DNA of 64,000 nt. Origin: Arion vulgaris (lineage: Eukaryota > Mollusca > Gastropoda > Stylommatophora > Arionidae). The notes under the pieces are model-generated. The model was not told the origin of the DNA. It saw nothing but the letters and a program-made list of their open reading frames with translations, and made no database searches. The translations under genes and the position numbers were made by a program. Shown here piece by piece: positions 33,534 through 44,503 of the stretch. The stretch covers positions 35,802,289-35,866,288 of the forward strand of contig CM036768.1 in NCBI GenBank assembly GCA_020796225.1. Reading direction: 5' to 3'. The number at the start of each line of letters is the position of its first letter. The first letter of the stretch is position 1.

Positions 33534-33800
33534 CTTCTTCTTCAGGCGCTCCATATTAATCAATTGTTAACCACTCTTTGTAGTGTGTATGTGATCTGAG
33601 CCTAAGAGCGATTGTACGTTGTGCCAGTTATTCGCCTACAAGTAGGTCAGCACATCCGATTTCTGCGACGCTTTTTATTTACTAGGGTAGCTTCCTAGGC
33701 CCCTACCTCAGTCGCCTCTTATGACATGCCTTGTAGGTAGCAGAGTTACTATTATGTTCTCCCTTTACTATCCCGGCAACACACGGGGATAGCTTTACCA
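33534..33800 (-). mobile_element. SINE-B copy
   Basis: Full minus copy: TTCTTCTTCAGGCGCTCC to CGGCAACACACGGGG. Confidence 0.87.
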
Positions 33801-33837
33801 AAATCCTAGACGAACAAATTTTGAGCACGTTTAAATA

Positions 33838-33962
33838 ATAATGCGGGGCTGTAAGGGACAAAGAATAGTAGCACATCGACCTACAAGGCATGCCGTAAGA
33901 GACTACTGAGGTAGAAGCCAAGGAAGCTACCTAGTAAATAAAAAGCGTTGCAGAAATCGGAT
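33838..33962 (+). mobile_element. SINE-B 5' part
   Basis: Plus copy truncated at AATCGGATGTAAATACCG, facing the copy at 33534. Confidence 0.8.
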
Positions 33963-33965
33963 GTA

Positions 33966-34092
33966 AATACCGTTCGAAATATCATTTTCAAAATTCCACG
34001 GGAACGAATTTGTTTCCAAACTGCCCGCCGCGGAGTTCGAACCAGGCATACTTGGATTGTGATCGTGTTCACTGCCGCTAAAGCTATATCTG
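33966..34092 (-). mobile_element. SINE-E2 partial
   Basis: Only the head and first body part; sense B-box GGTTCGAACTCC. Confidence 0.75.
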
Positions 34093-34256
34093 GACATCCA
34101 AGGGAAACCCTGATACGAACTTTGCTGAAAGAGGCAAGAAATATCGGACTCAATTCCATAGGAAGAGACTGTGCGAGCTGCCCAGGACAGAGAGGTATGG
34201 AGAAATTACTTGCAGGCCCTATGTAACCTATAACGGTACAAGAGAAATATATTACG
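34093..34256 (+). mobile_element. LINE-1att 3' end
   Basis: LIRTLLKEARNIGLNSIGRD, then YGEITCRPYVT in another frame; GGCCCTATGTAACCTATAAC. Confidence 0.82.
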
Positions 34257-34639
34257 TGTGTGTGTATGTATGCACGCACGCGCAAACACACAAATGTGGG
34301 ATAGATGGGGGAGAATATGCGGAAACTAAACCCAGCAGCTCATCGTCAAATTTAGTAACAGTTGTGATGTCGCAAGCTGCCACATATACCTCACCATTAT
34401 CGCTACTCATCTGCACAGACAGTGGCGGATATATCTATTTTTTTTTTTTAAACGATCCGCATTTTACTGTCGTTTGTGTCATGAATCATACTCCTGCAGT
34501 CCATTCAACCTGTTTCCCATACTGCATTATATGGTATGCAATTTTTTTTAAATGGACACCAAAAAAAAACTATAAACGGAGTGGGTGAGGGTTGTGGAGA
34601 GAGATTCATTCAAAATGCATTCATACTTTTACTGTCTAA

Positions 34640-35120
34640 AGTAGCGTATGGTCGAATGAATTAGAGCGCGGCTCTCATGCGGAGTGAGCGTCTGTAGCTC
34701 AAGCGGTAGTGAGCTCGATCACAGACCCAAGAGTACCTGGTTCAAACCCCACGGTGGGCAAGTTTGGAAGCAAATTCGTTTCCGTGGGATTTTTACAAAG
34801 GTAAAAATAGACCTCACCGTTCAGAAAGCAATGGCAAACTACTGAACGTATAAGTGGTGCCTAGAAAATCAACGACTCGTTTACTGTGGTTGATGGCTAC
34901 GTCCTTTGGGATATGCCACGATTTTCGATTTTCATTTCTCATGCGGGAGACCCGTGTTCAGTTCACGGTAAAGACAAAGGATTTTTTTCTGTTGTGGGCA
35001 TAAATGAAAAATCCTAACCTAAACAGCTTCACGGCGACTGTCCTAGCTCTGCAGCCATTAAATTCCTCAGGCTCTCGTCCCATCTGTCCTACACTGCCCT
35101 AAAAATAGCTGTACTACAGG
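34640..35120 (+). mobile_element. SINE-G copy split by SINE-E2
   Basis: Head AATGAATTAGAGCGCGGC at 34655, resuming CATGCGGGAGACCCGTGTTC at 34940, then GCAGCCATTAAATTCCTCAG. Confidence 0.87.
34683..34936 (+). mobile_element. SINE-E2 copy inserted in SINE-G
   Basis: Perfect duplication TCTCATGCGG at 34673-34682 and 34937-34946. Head TCTGTAGCTCAAGCGGTAG, B-box GGTTCAAACC. Confidence 0.94.
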
Positions 35121-35148
35121 AAGTATTGACAGTCTTAAAGGATCTAGA

Positions 35149-35560
35149 ACATAAATCCTAAACTTTTTCGGCTCACCGCCCACTTTGCACAACATAAACT
35201 TTGAACCTTCCCCCTCTCCCCTCCCCATATTATATATAGTTGAATGCATTTGAAAATAGATGTCTGCGAAAAATAATGAATATAAAATGGAACGAATTCA
35301 GGAGAAGTGATGAAATCAGAGATATGTCTGTCAACCACTAGTGACAACTGTTTTAAGAAAGAGAAGATGGAGATATGTTGGGCACGCCTTGAGGAGAAAT
35401 GATCAACGAATATCAAAGCAGGCATTGAAGTGGGATGCAAAGGGTTCAAGAAAGAGGTCGACCTAAGGAGACCCTGAAGCGAACTTGTGAGTTGCCCAAG
35501 ATAGAGCGGTATGGAGAAATTACTTGCAGGCCCTATGTAACGTATAACGGTACGAGAGGA

Positions 35561-35592
<32 letters not shown>

Positions 35593-35947
35593 TATTTATA
35601 TATACATGCTCTATTTTCTCTTTGACATAGAAAATTGATATATATTTATGTCATACATGGTCAACTTTCAAATGATTATATACATGAAATAGAAAATTGA
35701 TGAAAACATGGATCGTGTAAGACGGACATATGATGAATTTAAATGTAGAATTCAAATTTAAAATAATTATTCAATCGCAAAATAAACAAAATAATTTTAT
35801 TTAAAATAGTTATTATTAATTTCTTCTTCAAGGAGCCACCGACACCTAATCGCCTGAACATCCCCAAAATTCTTCTGAACCCACTATCGCCCCACTAGAA
35901 CGCTTCAGCGCCACCGGAGGTCGGTACCGCCCACTTTGGGAAACGCT
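35149..35947. mobile_element. hAT-2 MITE interrupted by LINE-1att
   Basis: Perfect 8-bp duplication GATCTAGA (35141-35148, 35948-35955). Left end CCTAAACTTTTTCGGCTCAC; right end, reversed, AGCGTTTCCCAAAGTGGGC. A second copy is at 45618. Confidence 0.9.
35237..35575 (+). mobile_element. LINE-1att 3' end inside hAT-2
   Basis: Starts TTGAATGCATTTGAAAATAG, ends GAGGAATTATTATTATTATT. Coding sense is broken by small deletions. Confidence 0.9.
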
Positions 35948-35956
35948 GATCTAGAG

Positions 35957-36425
35957 AATAAGAATTGACTTCATTGCATCGGGTTTTTCCCATACGGCTC
36001 ATGTCTCTCACCGTAGAAATTGCACGCCACGCGCCGAGAGTGATGCACAAAACATGAACTCTGCAGTCTCGGTAACTCGTCTTCTTCAAACGCTCCACAT
36101 CGACCACTAGTTAACCACTCTGTGTGATCTGAGCCTACGAGCGATTGTGCGTTATACCAGTTATGCAAAGTAGATCAGCACATCTGATTTCTGCGACGCT
36201 TTTTATTTCCTATGGTAGCTTTCCTAGGTCCTGCATTATTCGCTTCTTACGACATGCCTTGTAGGTTGCAGTGTTACTATTCAATGCTTCTCTCGCGGGT
36301 CACGGCACTACACAGATGGTCTCAGAAATAATCCTAGGGATCTGCGGGAAAATTTGCGCTTGTGAACAGAACAGGATGGCTCCAATTCGAAACGCAAGAC
36401 ATCGGTTTAATCACTTCACCACCTC
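35957..36425 (-). mobile_element. SINE-D copy split by SINE-B
   Basis: SINE-D at 35957-36075 and 36318-36425, interrupted by a minus SINE-B at 36076-36317 (CTTCTTCAAACGCTCCAC to CGGCACTACACAGATG). Confidence 0.83.
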
Positions 36426-36539
36426 CTTTACTGTTTACTCATTTACTTATCTTATCATAGCCACATGTGATGTGAAGCATCGTGGGGAGTTGCACATGTA
36501 GTTGTCATTTAAATGTATAGACATATAAACAAATAGATT

Positions 36540-36665
36540 TAAACGTTTAATCAGCGAGCCACAGGAACCATCAGTATGTATATTCTTCGATATCTGTTGG
36601 GGAGACTGAGCACCTATGGGTCTGCCCCGAGTGCAATGACGTCAGTTTAGTAACCAATAACCAAG
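36540..36665 (+). mobile_element. LINE-5 3' end
   Basis: AATCAGCGAGCCACAGGAAC to AGTTTAGTAACCAATAACC, the reverse complement of 6105-6215. Confidence 0.85.
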
Positions 36666-36790
36666 ATTTAAACGTACGTTAACTCTTTCGATTGTTTGAG
36701 CCGATGTACTGGTTAACAGTATTTTTCAAGATGATGCAAGGCCAGTAGACTGGCTATTTCATTATACATTGCAATATAAGTGTGTCTAGG

Positions 36791-37150
36791 CACAGCCAAC
36801 TCGAGATAACTAGGCCAGACAACTGACTGGGGGTTCCCTGACCTAGATCAGAAAAGGGGCCGGAAAATATAGATGTTTGATAGAACACTGCAAGCTTTTT
36901 TACAATTTTACCCAATTCTGTGAGTCTATGGTTATTTATTGGTGAAAAATATTCATAATATTGATATTCCTTATTGTTAAACTTAACTTGTTGCATAATA
37001 TAACTTCGATTTAGCATTTTATGTTGATTTTAAAATGAATTCGTCTATATACAGCAATACTGGAATGCGAGATCACGTGATGTAGTTGTGGTCTGATTTC
37101 CCATAATTCTTACTTGAGTCCGAAGGCCCATAAGTTTATAGTTGGCTCTG
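36791..37150. mobile_element. TIR family H element
   Basis: 360 bp. Ends CACAGCCAACTC and GTTGGCTCTG, flanked by GTCTAGG on both sides (36784-36790, 37151-37157). No transposase frame seen. Confidence 0.8.
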
Positions 37151-37259
37151 GTCTAGGGGTAAAAAAAAAATTACGGACGAAAAGGGTTAATATAATTCGA
37201 TCTTTACCTGCTCTTAACTTATTGTTTCGAACTCCGTAAGCTTGTGATAAATCTACGGT

Positions 37260-37740
37260 ACCTATTTGCAAGAGAAGATGTGCCTTAGAAGAGCTGCAGG
37301 TGTGACAATAAGAGACGAAAATTAGAAATGAAGAAATCAGAAAAAGACTGGATGTGAAACCAGTCATGCAATTCATAAATGAACAATAGATTAAATAGCT
37401 TGGACACCTGACAAGAATGTCATGGTATCGCCTACCACAGAGAGCCACACTGAAAAAGTATAACGAGTACAGAGTGTGAATTGCATATCCTTTACAGAAC
37501 TTTGCGAATCAACCCCAGCTTTTTAACGCTGTTTGTGATTTTTCTAGGCATTATTACGTTCAGTAGTTTGCCATTGCTTTCTGAACGGGTGGTGATATCG
37601 TCCTTTGTAAAAATCCACACGAAACAATTTGCAACCAAACTGTCCGCAGCGTGGTTCGAACTCAGAACGTTGGAGTTAATAGACTGAGTCACTAACGCCT
37701 AAGCCACAGACGCCACAGAGGAAAACCCCGCAGAAAGGTG
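37260..37740. mobile_element. LINE-4-like fragment (+) with SINE-E (-)
   Basis: 37260-37470 reads as an RTE-type RT end (KIRNEEIRKRLDVKP-like). A minus SINE-E follows at 37475-37716 (sense GCGTTAGTGACTCAGTC, GAGTTCGAACCACGC). LINE-like sequence resumes after it. Confidence 0.75.
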
Positions 37741-38219
37741 CATCGACAGAATCAAGAACAGCCTTAAGATAATGAATAAAAGCTTACAAAGTGCATTAGA
37801 ACAAGCAGACACAAGATCCCTTCTACAACACCCCCCTTCCTATCCCGCACTCCAACACTTCTATAAATACGAAATGGTGGAAGAGAAGAAGAAGAAGACA
37901 TATTTGCAAAATGACATGTCCTTCAGAAAATCTCGTTAAAAAAATACGAGAATTACAGTTAGATTTGTGCAAACACCTGCATGATTAAAAAAATGAACGC
38001 AAGTTAATTAGGCCATGTTATGTTTTTTTAACGCGGAAGTTTATATATTACGGCCAAACAACGATGAGACTAGAGATAAACAACAGAAGTAATTGTATAC
38101 AAAGCGATGATGTCGAAGGAGAAGGAGACATAAGGAACATGGAAAATATATCAAGAATCTATTCTAATATTAGTGGATTGGTATCTTCCCTGACAAAACG
38201 TTAGCAAAGATCATTAATG

Positions 38220-38595
38220 ATGTGAATGCAAATGCTACAGAAGAGTATTTATAATATCATGGACACAGAAAAGAACAAATGCTTCTGTTCTGCAACAGTT
38301 TGATATTAAAGAGAGTTGGTTATTAAAGAGCATAAAATCAAGGAAAATTAAATGTTTTGGATACATCAAACGACATGAGTGCCTAGAGAAAATAATTTTG
38401 GAGAGAATGGTGTATAGAATAAGAATGAGAGGAAGACATAGAAGACGATGGGTGCAAAGATGTCATTGGCGATATGAAAATGACTGCTGCTGACGCCGGT
38501 CAACTTGCACAGAATAGGGAGTATTTCATGACTGCTGTCATGGGAGCCAAGTTGTGGAAGGGACAAGCTACTTGATGTTGATGATGACCTTCCCA
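38220..38595 (+). mobile_element. LINE-2 3' part
   Basis: CYRRVFIISWTQKRTNA-like, then GERMVYRIRMRGRHRRRWVQ and MTAADAGQLAQNREYFMTA, ending CTTGATGTTGATGATG. Confidence 0.82.
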
Positions 38596-38787
38596 GATCG
38601 GTCACCGGACTCAAATTGCTATCCACTCAGCGAGTATCTGTAGTACTGGGGTACGATGTTCGGTTCACGTTGTTAACGTACTCGATTCTGCGTCGCATGT
38701 AGCGCGATACAGGTATATTATAGTGATCCTATAGTTTCACTTTATAATAAACGAAAAAAAGACAACTAGTCACGACATAGAATGAGT

Positions 38788-39140
38788 TATTATTGGTTAT
38801 TGGTTACTAAACTGACGTCATTGCACTTCGGGCAGACCAATAGATGCTCAGTCTCCCCAACAGATATCGAAGAGTATGCATACTGATGGTTCCTGTGGCT
38901 CGCTGATTAAACACACCTCTCACTCTGCCTCTCAGACATCCAGTTCGACTTGAACAACGGGTAACTCCAAACTGCTTAAATCGCTTGATCGATTCAACAT
39001 CGATTTTAGTGTCCTCATCCTACAGAGCGTCGCGAAGAGACCGAAGAATATCCCCTTATCCATCTTCAACTCCCCAACAATCGATGCTGTTGATGCAAGC
39101 CTATCCGTTCTCTCATTACCGTAAACACCTGCAACATCAG
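38788..39140 (-). mobile_element. LINE-5 3' end
   Basis: Nearly identical to 6095-6445 (YGNERTDRLASTASIVGEL), truncated at its 5' side. Confidence 0.9.
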
Positions 39141-39475
39141 AATGAGTGTTTACGCAGAATGCTGGCAGTATCAAGAAAAGACCGATTTAAAAATTAAAAC
39201 ATCTGGGGGAAAAGTGGGTACAACATCAGTACTGGAACAAGAAACTACAAATTAAATCGTTCTCCAATAAGCAGATTACCAACAGACAGTGCCCCTCAAA
39301 GATACGGTGGATACAAAGAAAGGCCGTATACGCAAAAAAGTGGACATCAGAAGCAACAGAGGCGATGAAAACATTATTTATGAAGCGCAAACAAAAGCCC
39401 GTTCTGGAAATCTCTTCTTATACTGATGCTGTGAGGCAAAACAGGATTAGAGAAAAGAGAGAAAGTGATCCTTGA
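39135..39475 (+). mobile_element. LINE-6 fragment
   Basis: AGAATGAGTGTTTACGCAGAATGC, AACATTATTTATGAAGCGC and ACAGGATTAGAGAAAAGAG; shared with 43445-44180. Confidence 0.75.
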
Positions 39476-39826
39476 TCTCATGGTATGTGACATCAAATGT
39501 CTAGTCCTATTGGCGATGAATGCTAAAACGTTGGTGCCCAAGTTGAATAAGATAAAAACCCATGGCAGTTGAAAATCGCTTTAGAAAACATCATGTAAAG
39601 CCGCTTCTCGTGCAAAGTTTGAGATATACAATGAAATATACCTCCTACCAAGCAAGCTATCAAAAATCAAACGGGAGAACAAACGCAAACAAACGCGCAT
39701 GACGAAATTGGATGTGCTGCGATGATAAAGAAAGGATATCACAATTTTGCTGAAAATATGACACACAACATACTTACACTCAAACTGCTCACATCACCAA
39801 AAAACCATCCTTACAATGAAAGACTT

Positions 39827-40021
39827 TTTTTTACGATCAAGAAGAACTTGAGCTTTCAGCTCGTCGGCTCGGTGCCATGGACATCGTAACCCTTCGGGTC
39901 GGTGCACGAACACCGTAAATCTGGGGAGCCTGTAGCTTTTTATGCCAGCCCGAGGAATTGAACCCGCACTCACAAAGGGCTTGTCACCCGCAGTCCAACG
40001 CGCTACGAACACGCTGGGCAC
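39827..40021 (-). mobile_element. SINE-A copy
   Basis: Duplication ATGAAAGACTT at 39816-39826 and 40022-40032. Confidence 0.94.
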
Positions 40022-40034
40022 ATGAAAGACTTAC

Positions 40035-40470
40035 AGCACAAGAAATGAGTGGTTTATAACAAAGTAAGAGTTTATAACACAAAAAGAGGTTTATAACAGA
40101 CAAAATAAGAGGTTTATAACACAAATGACTTAATGGTTTATAACACAAAAATAAGGGTTTATAACACAAAAAGAGGTTTATAACAGACAAAATAAGAGGT
40201 TTATAACACAAAAATAAGAGTTTATAACACAAAAGTAAGAGGTTTATAACACAAAAAATAAGAGGTTTATAACACAAAAAGTAAGAGGTTTATAACACAA
40301 AAAGGGAGGAGACTTATAACCCAAAAAAAATGAATGATTAACACAAAAATTAGAGATTTTTCTTTCAATTATGAGATTTATAACACAAAAATAAGGAATG
40401 ATTTATAACAACACAAGGAGTGATTTATAACTCAAAAAAAGAATGAATAGTTTACAAATGGCTATACTAA
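40035..40470. repeat. Minisatellite, about 20-bp unit
   Basis: About 18 units of GGTTTATAACACAAAAATAA with variable A and AGAC spacers. Confidence 0.93.
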
Positions 40471-40678
40471 AGTAAACGAATAAGTAAAAAAAAAACTTAC
40501 CAGCTCAGACTCACAAATTACTATTTTTTTTAAAATAGGCTATACTATAAACGTATCCTCGTCGGAAATGTAACAACTAGTAATAATATATAAACAATGA
40601 TGAAGAAATAACAGGATCGTGTGTTTCTATAGACGAATGGAAAGAATGAAGTAAATAGTAAACCTGTAGGTACTGAGT

Positions 40679-40692
40679 GAGTGAGTGAGTGA
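40679..40692. repeat. Short (GAGT)n microsatellite
   Basis: GAGTGAGTGAGTGAGT. Surrounding sequence 40471-40875 is otherwise unassigned. Confidence 0.7.
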
Positions 40693-40875
40693 AGAGCAAA
40701 AATACGTTCAGGAAGTTAAATATAACAATTCAGGAAGAGGATGTAATCTGATTACGAAAGTCTATGAACAAGTGGAAAAACTGTCAATGGATTGTTACGA
40801 AACAGAAAGTGTATGACACATTTCTGGATTACATCAAGTCAGTGTACCATAACAGCACATCGTAAGTTGTATGTG

Positions 40876-40877
40876 GT

Positions 40878-40910
<33 letters not shown>

Positions 40911-41166
40911 TGGTGGTCTATGTCTTCTTCTTATTTGCGTTCGTTCTTTACAACCAATTTTAATCACTCTTTGTGATATGTTTGATCTTTGCCAAGAACG
41001 TGTATACGTTGCACATTGGTTTGGTAGGCCTCTAAACGCATAAGACTTCTGCACGTTTAGGACACATGCATCCGATTTCAGCCAAACCTCCAGTCGCTTA
41101 CGATGCGTGGCAGGTAAGTGGTTCTATTCTTTACACCCCAAATTTGGGCCCCGTAACCACTCGGGC
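40876..41166 (-). mobile_element. SINE-C copy beside (ATC)n
   Basis: (ATC)n at 40878-40911, then a minus SINE-C from TTCTTCTTATTTGCGTTCG to GTAACCACTCGGGC. Confidence 0.88.
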
Positions 41167-41214
41167 GTGGTGGTCTCTGTGACGTAGAGGTTAGGCATCC
41201 GTGTGTTGCCGGTA

Positions 41215-41938
41215 GCTTCAATGGAACTGACCATTTGGGTGCTCACGACGTCCAGGTCACTGCCATCCGATCATGTTCATCTGATGATCGTAGTCGATTT
41301 GCTTGAGAATCGCTTTATTTCTTTTTATGGTACCTTGCAACCTCATGGACTCAACACCTACTTTTCTATGCTTCTTAATACTTTCTCGTCTCATGCTTTA
41401 TATTTTATATGTGTATATGTTAAATGTATATGAGTCATATATTTACTTGATTTTTTAAATTGTTTCTCTTATTTTCACTTCTAGTTTTCTGTATTTATTT
41501 CGTTATTCGTTTTAGTCACATATTTTCATTCGTTTTTAACCGTTGCCATATCTTAGTCAAAGTCTACATATGTGTTTGAGTTATGTAGTTTTTAGTTTAG
41601 TCGTCGGATCACCATTTGGTCGAACGTCGAATTGCCCATTGTTTCCGATCTTTCACTCAGTATTTGTCCTTTACGTTTTTCGTGGCGACTAACAGCCACC
41701 GGTTTCCTTTGTGGTGTTAAAATTACTCTTTCTGCCAGCATAGCGTTCTTGTCGAGCTACACCACACTTAACTGTAGGAAAGTCTATATATTGTGTTCTG
41801 AGTTATCCGTCAGGTTTGTTGTATCGTTCTGCTTGATAAAGGCCTTTCTGGTCGAAACGTTGCTGTGTATTGTCATTGTTGTTGTATTTTGTAAAACTAC
41901 AGTATTTTGTTATTACGTGTTTCGCTTCAAGGGGAGCA
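41215..41938 (+). mobile_element. Penelope-like 3' end with hammerhead-like motif
   Basis: 41215-41440 aligns with the GIY-YIG tail of the intron 3 element (SDHVHLMIVVDLLENRF, PHGLNTYFSML). The long 3' UTR then contains GCTTGATAAAGGCCTTTC, GGTCGAAACGTTGCTGTG (41838-41870) and GTAAAACTACAGTATTTTG. Confidence 0.87.
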
Positions 41939-41953
41939 AGGAATTGTAACACT

Positions 41954-42415
41954 GCCCGCCCGAGTGGTTACCGGGGCCCAAATTTGGGGTGTAAAGAATA
42001 GAACCACTGTTACCTGCCACGCATGTCGTAAGAGGCGACAAAAGAGGTTTGGCTGAAATCGGATGCACATGTCCTAAAGTGTAGAAGTCTATGCGTTTAG
42101 GGGCCTACCAAACCAATGTGCAACGTATACACGTTCTTGGCAAAGATCAAACATATCACAAAGAGTGATTAAAATTGGTCGTAAAGAACGAAAGCAAAGA
42201 AGTAACACCGCGACCCACAAGACATGTTGTAAGAGGCCATTGAGGTAGGGGGTAGGAAACTACCTTGCTAAATAAAAAGTGTCGTAGAAATTTGATGTGC
42301 TGGCCTACTTGTAGGCGCATAACTGGCACAACGTACAATCGCTCTTATGCTCAGATCACATACAAATCACAAGAGTGGTTAACAAGTGGTCGATATAGAG
42401 CGTCGAAGAAACAGT
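41954..42415 (+). mobile_element. SINE-C followed by 5'-truncated SINE-B
   Basis: SINE-C 41954-42205 (GCCCGAGTGGTTACCGGGG to GAAAGCAAAGAAG). SINE-B body 42206-42415 starts directly at GTAACACCGCGACCC. Confidence 0.85.
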
Positions 42416-42424
42416 AGAAGTTAG

Positions 42425-42838
42425 GAGTTCGGATCTCATTCCAAAAGTGCTGAGTTCGGTCGCTCGTAGAGAGTGGAATATTTTTAGACAGAACCCTGAT
42501 CTCAGTGTAGGTGAGACAGAGTATCTAGTCCTATCGGAGACAGACAATAAAACGTAGGAACAGTATTCAGGTTGAACACGTAAAATAACCCTCAGCAGTT
42601 CAAAATCGAGAAGAGCAGGCTGGAAAGCCACTGCCAGGCAAAATATTCATTAGAAAAATAAAAAAATTAGAACTCCTATACAATATTTTCACCACCTTTT
42701 AAATTAAATTAGGACCCTCGCCGGTGCTACGGAATTCGTGCACTGTCGCTGAAATCGTCCTGTATAAAAAAAGAGATCGGAGCACACATGGTTGCTCACC
42801 TAAGTGCATTGAGTCTGGTCCTATCAATCAATCATCAT
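42425..42838 (+). mobile_element. SINE-F copy
   Basis: GAGTTCGGTCGCTCGTAGAG head part, ACCCTCGCCGGTGCTACGG near the 3' end, and ATCAATCAATC tail. Confidence 0.85.
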
Positions 42839-43015
42839 CATCGAGTGCCATACCGGTTGGGGTAGGCGATTATGAATCTCAACAAAGTTTATCCTTGGTG
42901 TTGATTAACACTCTTTCGTCCATTGAAGCTAGATTGTCCAGAATGCCCTCTCCATCTCTCTCTCCGTCTTCCTCAGTCACATCTCCCATTAATTTTTACC
43001 GGTTGTCACAATTGT
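42839..43015 (-). mobile_element. LINE-3 3' fragment
   Basis: GCCATACCGGTTGGGGTAGG to TTTTTACCGGTTGTCACAA, as at 11215-11370. Confidence 0.72.
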
Positions 43016-43026
43016 ATGTGAATATG

Positions 43027-43155
43027 TGTAAGAGACAAGAAATATCGGTCTCAGTTCCATGGAGGAGATTTAGCGAGTTGCCCAGGATAGAGCGGTATGG
43101 AGAAATTGCTTGCAGGTGTAACGTATAACGGTAACGGTACGGGTGGAACTATTAT
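43027..43155 (+). mobile_element. LINE-1att 3' tip
   Basis: AAGAAATATCGGTCTCAGTT to GGTGGAACTATTATTATC. Confidence 0.85.
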
Positions 43156-43159
43156 TATC

Positions 43160-43450
43160 TATAAAAGAAAAAAGGCCTGCACACAAAGAATCCTTATCAA
43201 AAGAATAAGAATCCAACAATCAAGGTTCTTCGGGCATATAATGCGAAGAGAAGGTTTAGAACATTTGGTGACTACAGGTAAAATTCAGGGAAGGAGAAAT
43301 CGTGGAAGACAGAGGGAGAGGATTTGGATGGCCTGACATCATGGTTCGACAAAAGATCGACGTCATAACTGATTACATGCACCATGAAAAGAGAGTTGTG
43401 GAGAGACATGATCGCCTACGCCGGCAGGCACGGCACTTGATTGATTGATA
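43160..43450 (+). mobile_element. LINE-3 (RTE-like) 3' end
   Basis: TQRILIKRIRIQQSRFFGHI, MRREGLEHLVTTGKIQG, KRELWRDMIAYAGRHGT then stop, TTGATTGATTGATA tail. Confidence 0.9.
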
Positions 43451-44180
43451 AAACTACACTAGTCATGACAGAGATGAAGTGTCTACACAGGATGCTGTAT
43501 CAAAAGAGACCGGTTTAGAAATGAAGACATCAGGAGGGTAAAAAGTGGGTACAACATCAATACTAAACTTCACCAAGAAACAACAAATTAAATCGTTCGG
43601 CCACATCGGATTACCAACAGGCTGTGCATACAAGTGCAATGTTACTCCGATACACTGGATACAAAGCAAAAGGCCGTTCACGCAAAATGTAGACCTCAGA
43701 GATAACAGAGGCGGTGAAAAACACTATTTATGAAGCGCACACAAACGCACGTTCTCTCTCTCTCGCGATCACCGTCCAGACCGATGTACCAGATCTCCTC
43801 ATAAATTCTATTCATGTGGAAATCTGATTCATGCAGCCTTAGCATTGGTGTGTTTACGTCACATCTTCAGCAACATTTGGAGCTCTGGTGCTTGTCCTTC
43901 GGCGATGTGTCCAGTTTCAGCCAGCGTTTACTCGGTTCGCTTTCCATTCTGTAGCCATCTGGTGTTTTTTTACGACGTGGGGTAGCTAGCCCCCACGTCC
44001 AACCCACTTAGCCACCTCTTACGACATGCATGGCAGGTAACATTGGTCTATTCATTACACCCCAAATTTGGGCCCCTTCCACTCGGGCGTTTAAAAAAAC
44101 GCACGTTCTAAAAATCTCTTCATATCCTGACGTTGTGAAACAAAACAGGACTAGAGAGAAGAAGGCGGCAGCACTTTTCT
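43451..44180 (+). mobile_element. LINE-6 fragment split by SINE-C2
   Basis: Parts 43451-43755 and 44097-44180 are contiguous in the 39135 copy. Confidence 0.8.
43756..44096 (-). mobile_element. SINE-C2 copy inserted in LINE-6
   Basis: Perfect 13-bp duplication AAACGCACGTTCT at 43743-43755 and 44097-44109. Confidence 0.94.
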
Positions 44181-44503
44181 TGAATTGTATATGTATAGAA
44201 CACACTTCTTTCCCCTGCAAAATTCACTTCTGCCTTTTATTCTGTCACGCTAGCATGTTTATACATTTTCTTTCGTTCCATTATTTTTTTTCCTTCAATT
44301 CTAATGATTTCTTTCGTGTGGGAGGGATGGTGTCAATGTTTACTCTTCACCATCATTTTTTTTTTGGAAAGTCTGAGAAAATCATGCCTACAGTCCCACG
44401 GTGCTTGCATACCAAACATGATGGAAGAGAAACTAATAGCCTGGTTTCTGTAGACTTGAGATGGAAACTATAAACCAGGTTTTACTGAACAATGTGTGTA
44501 TAT

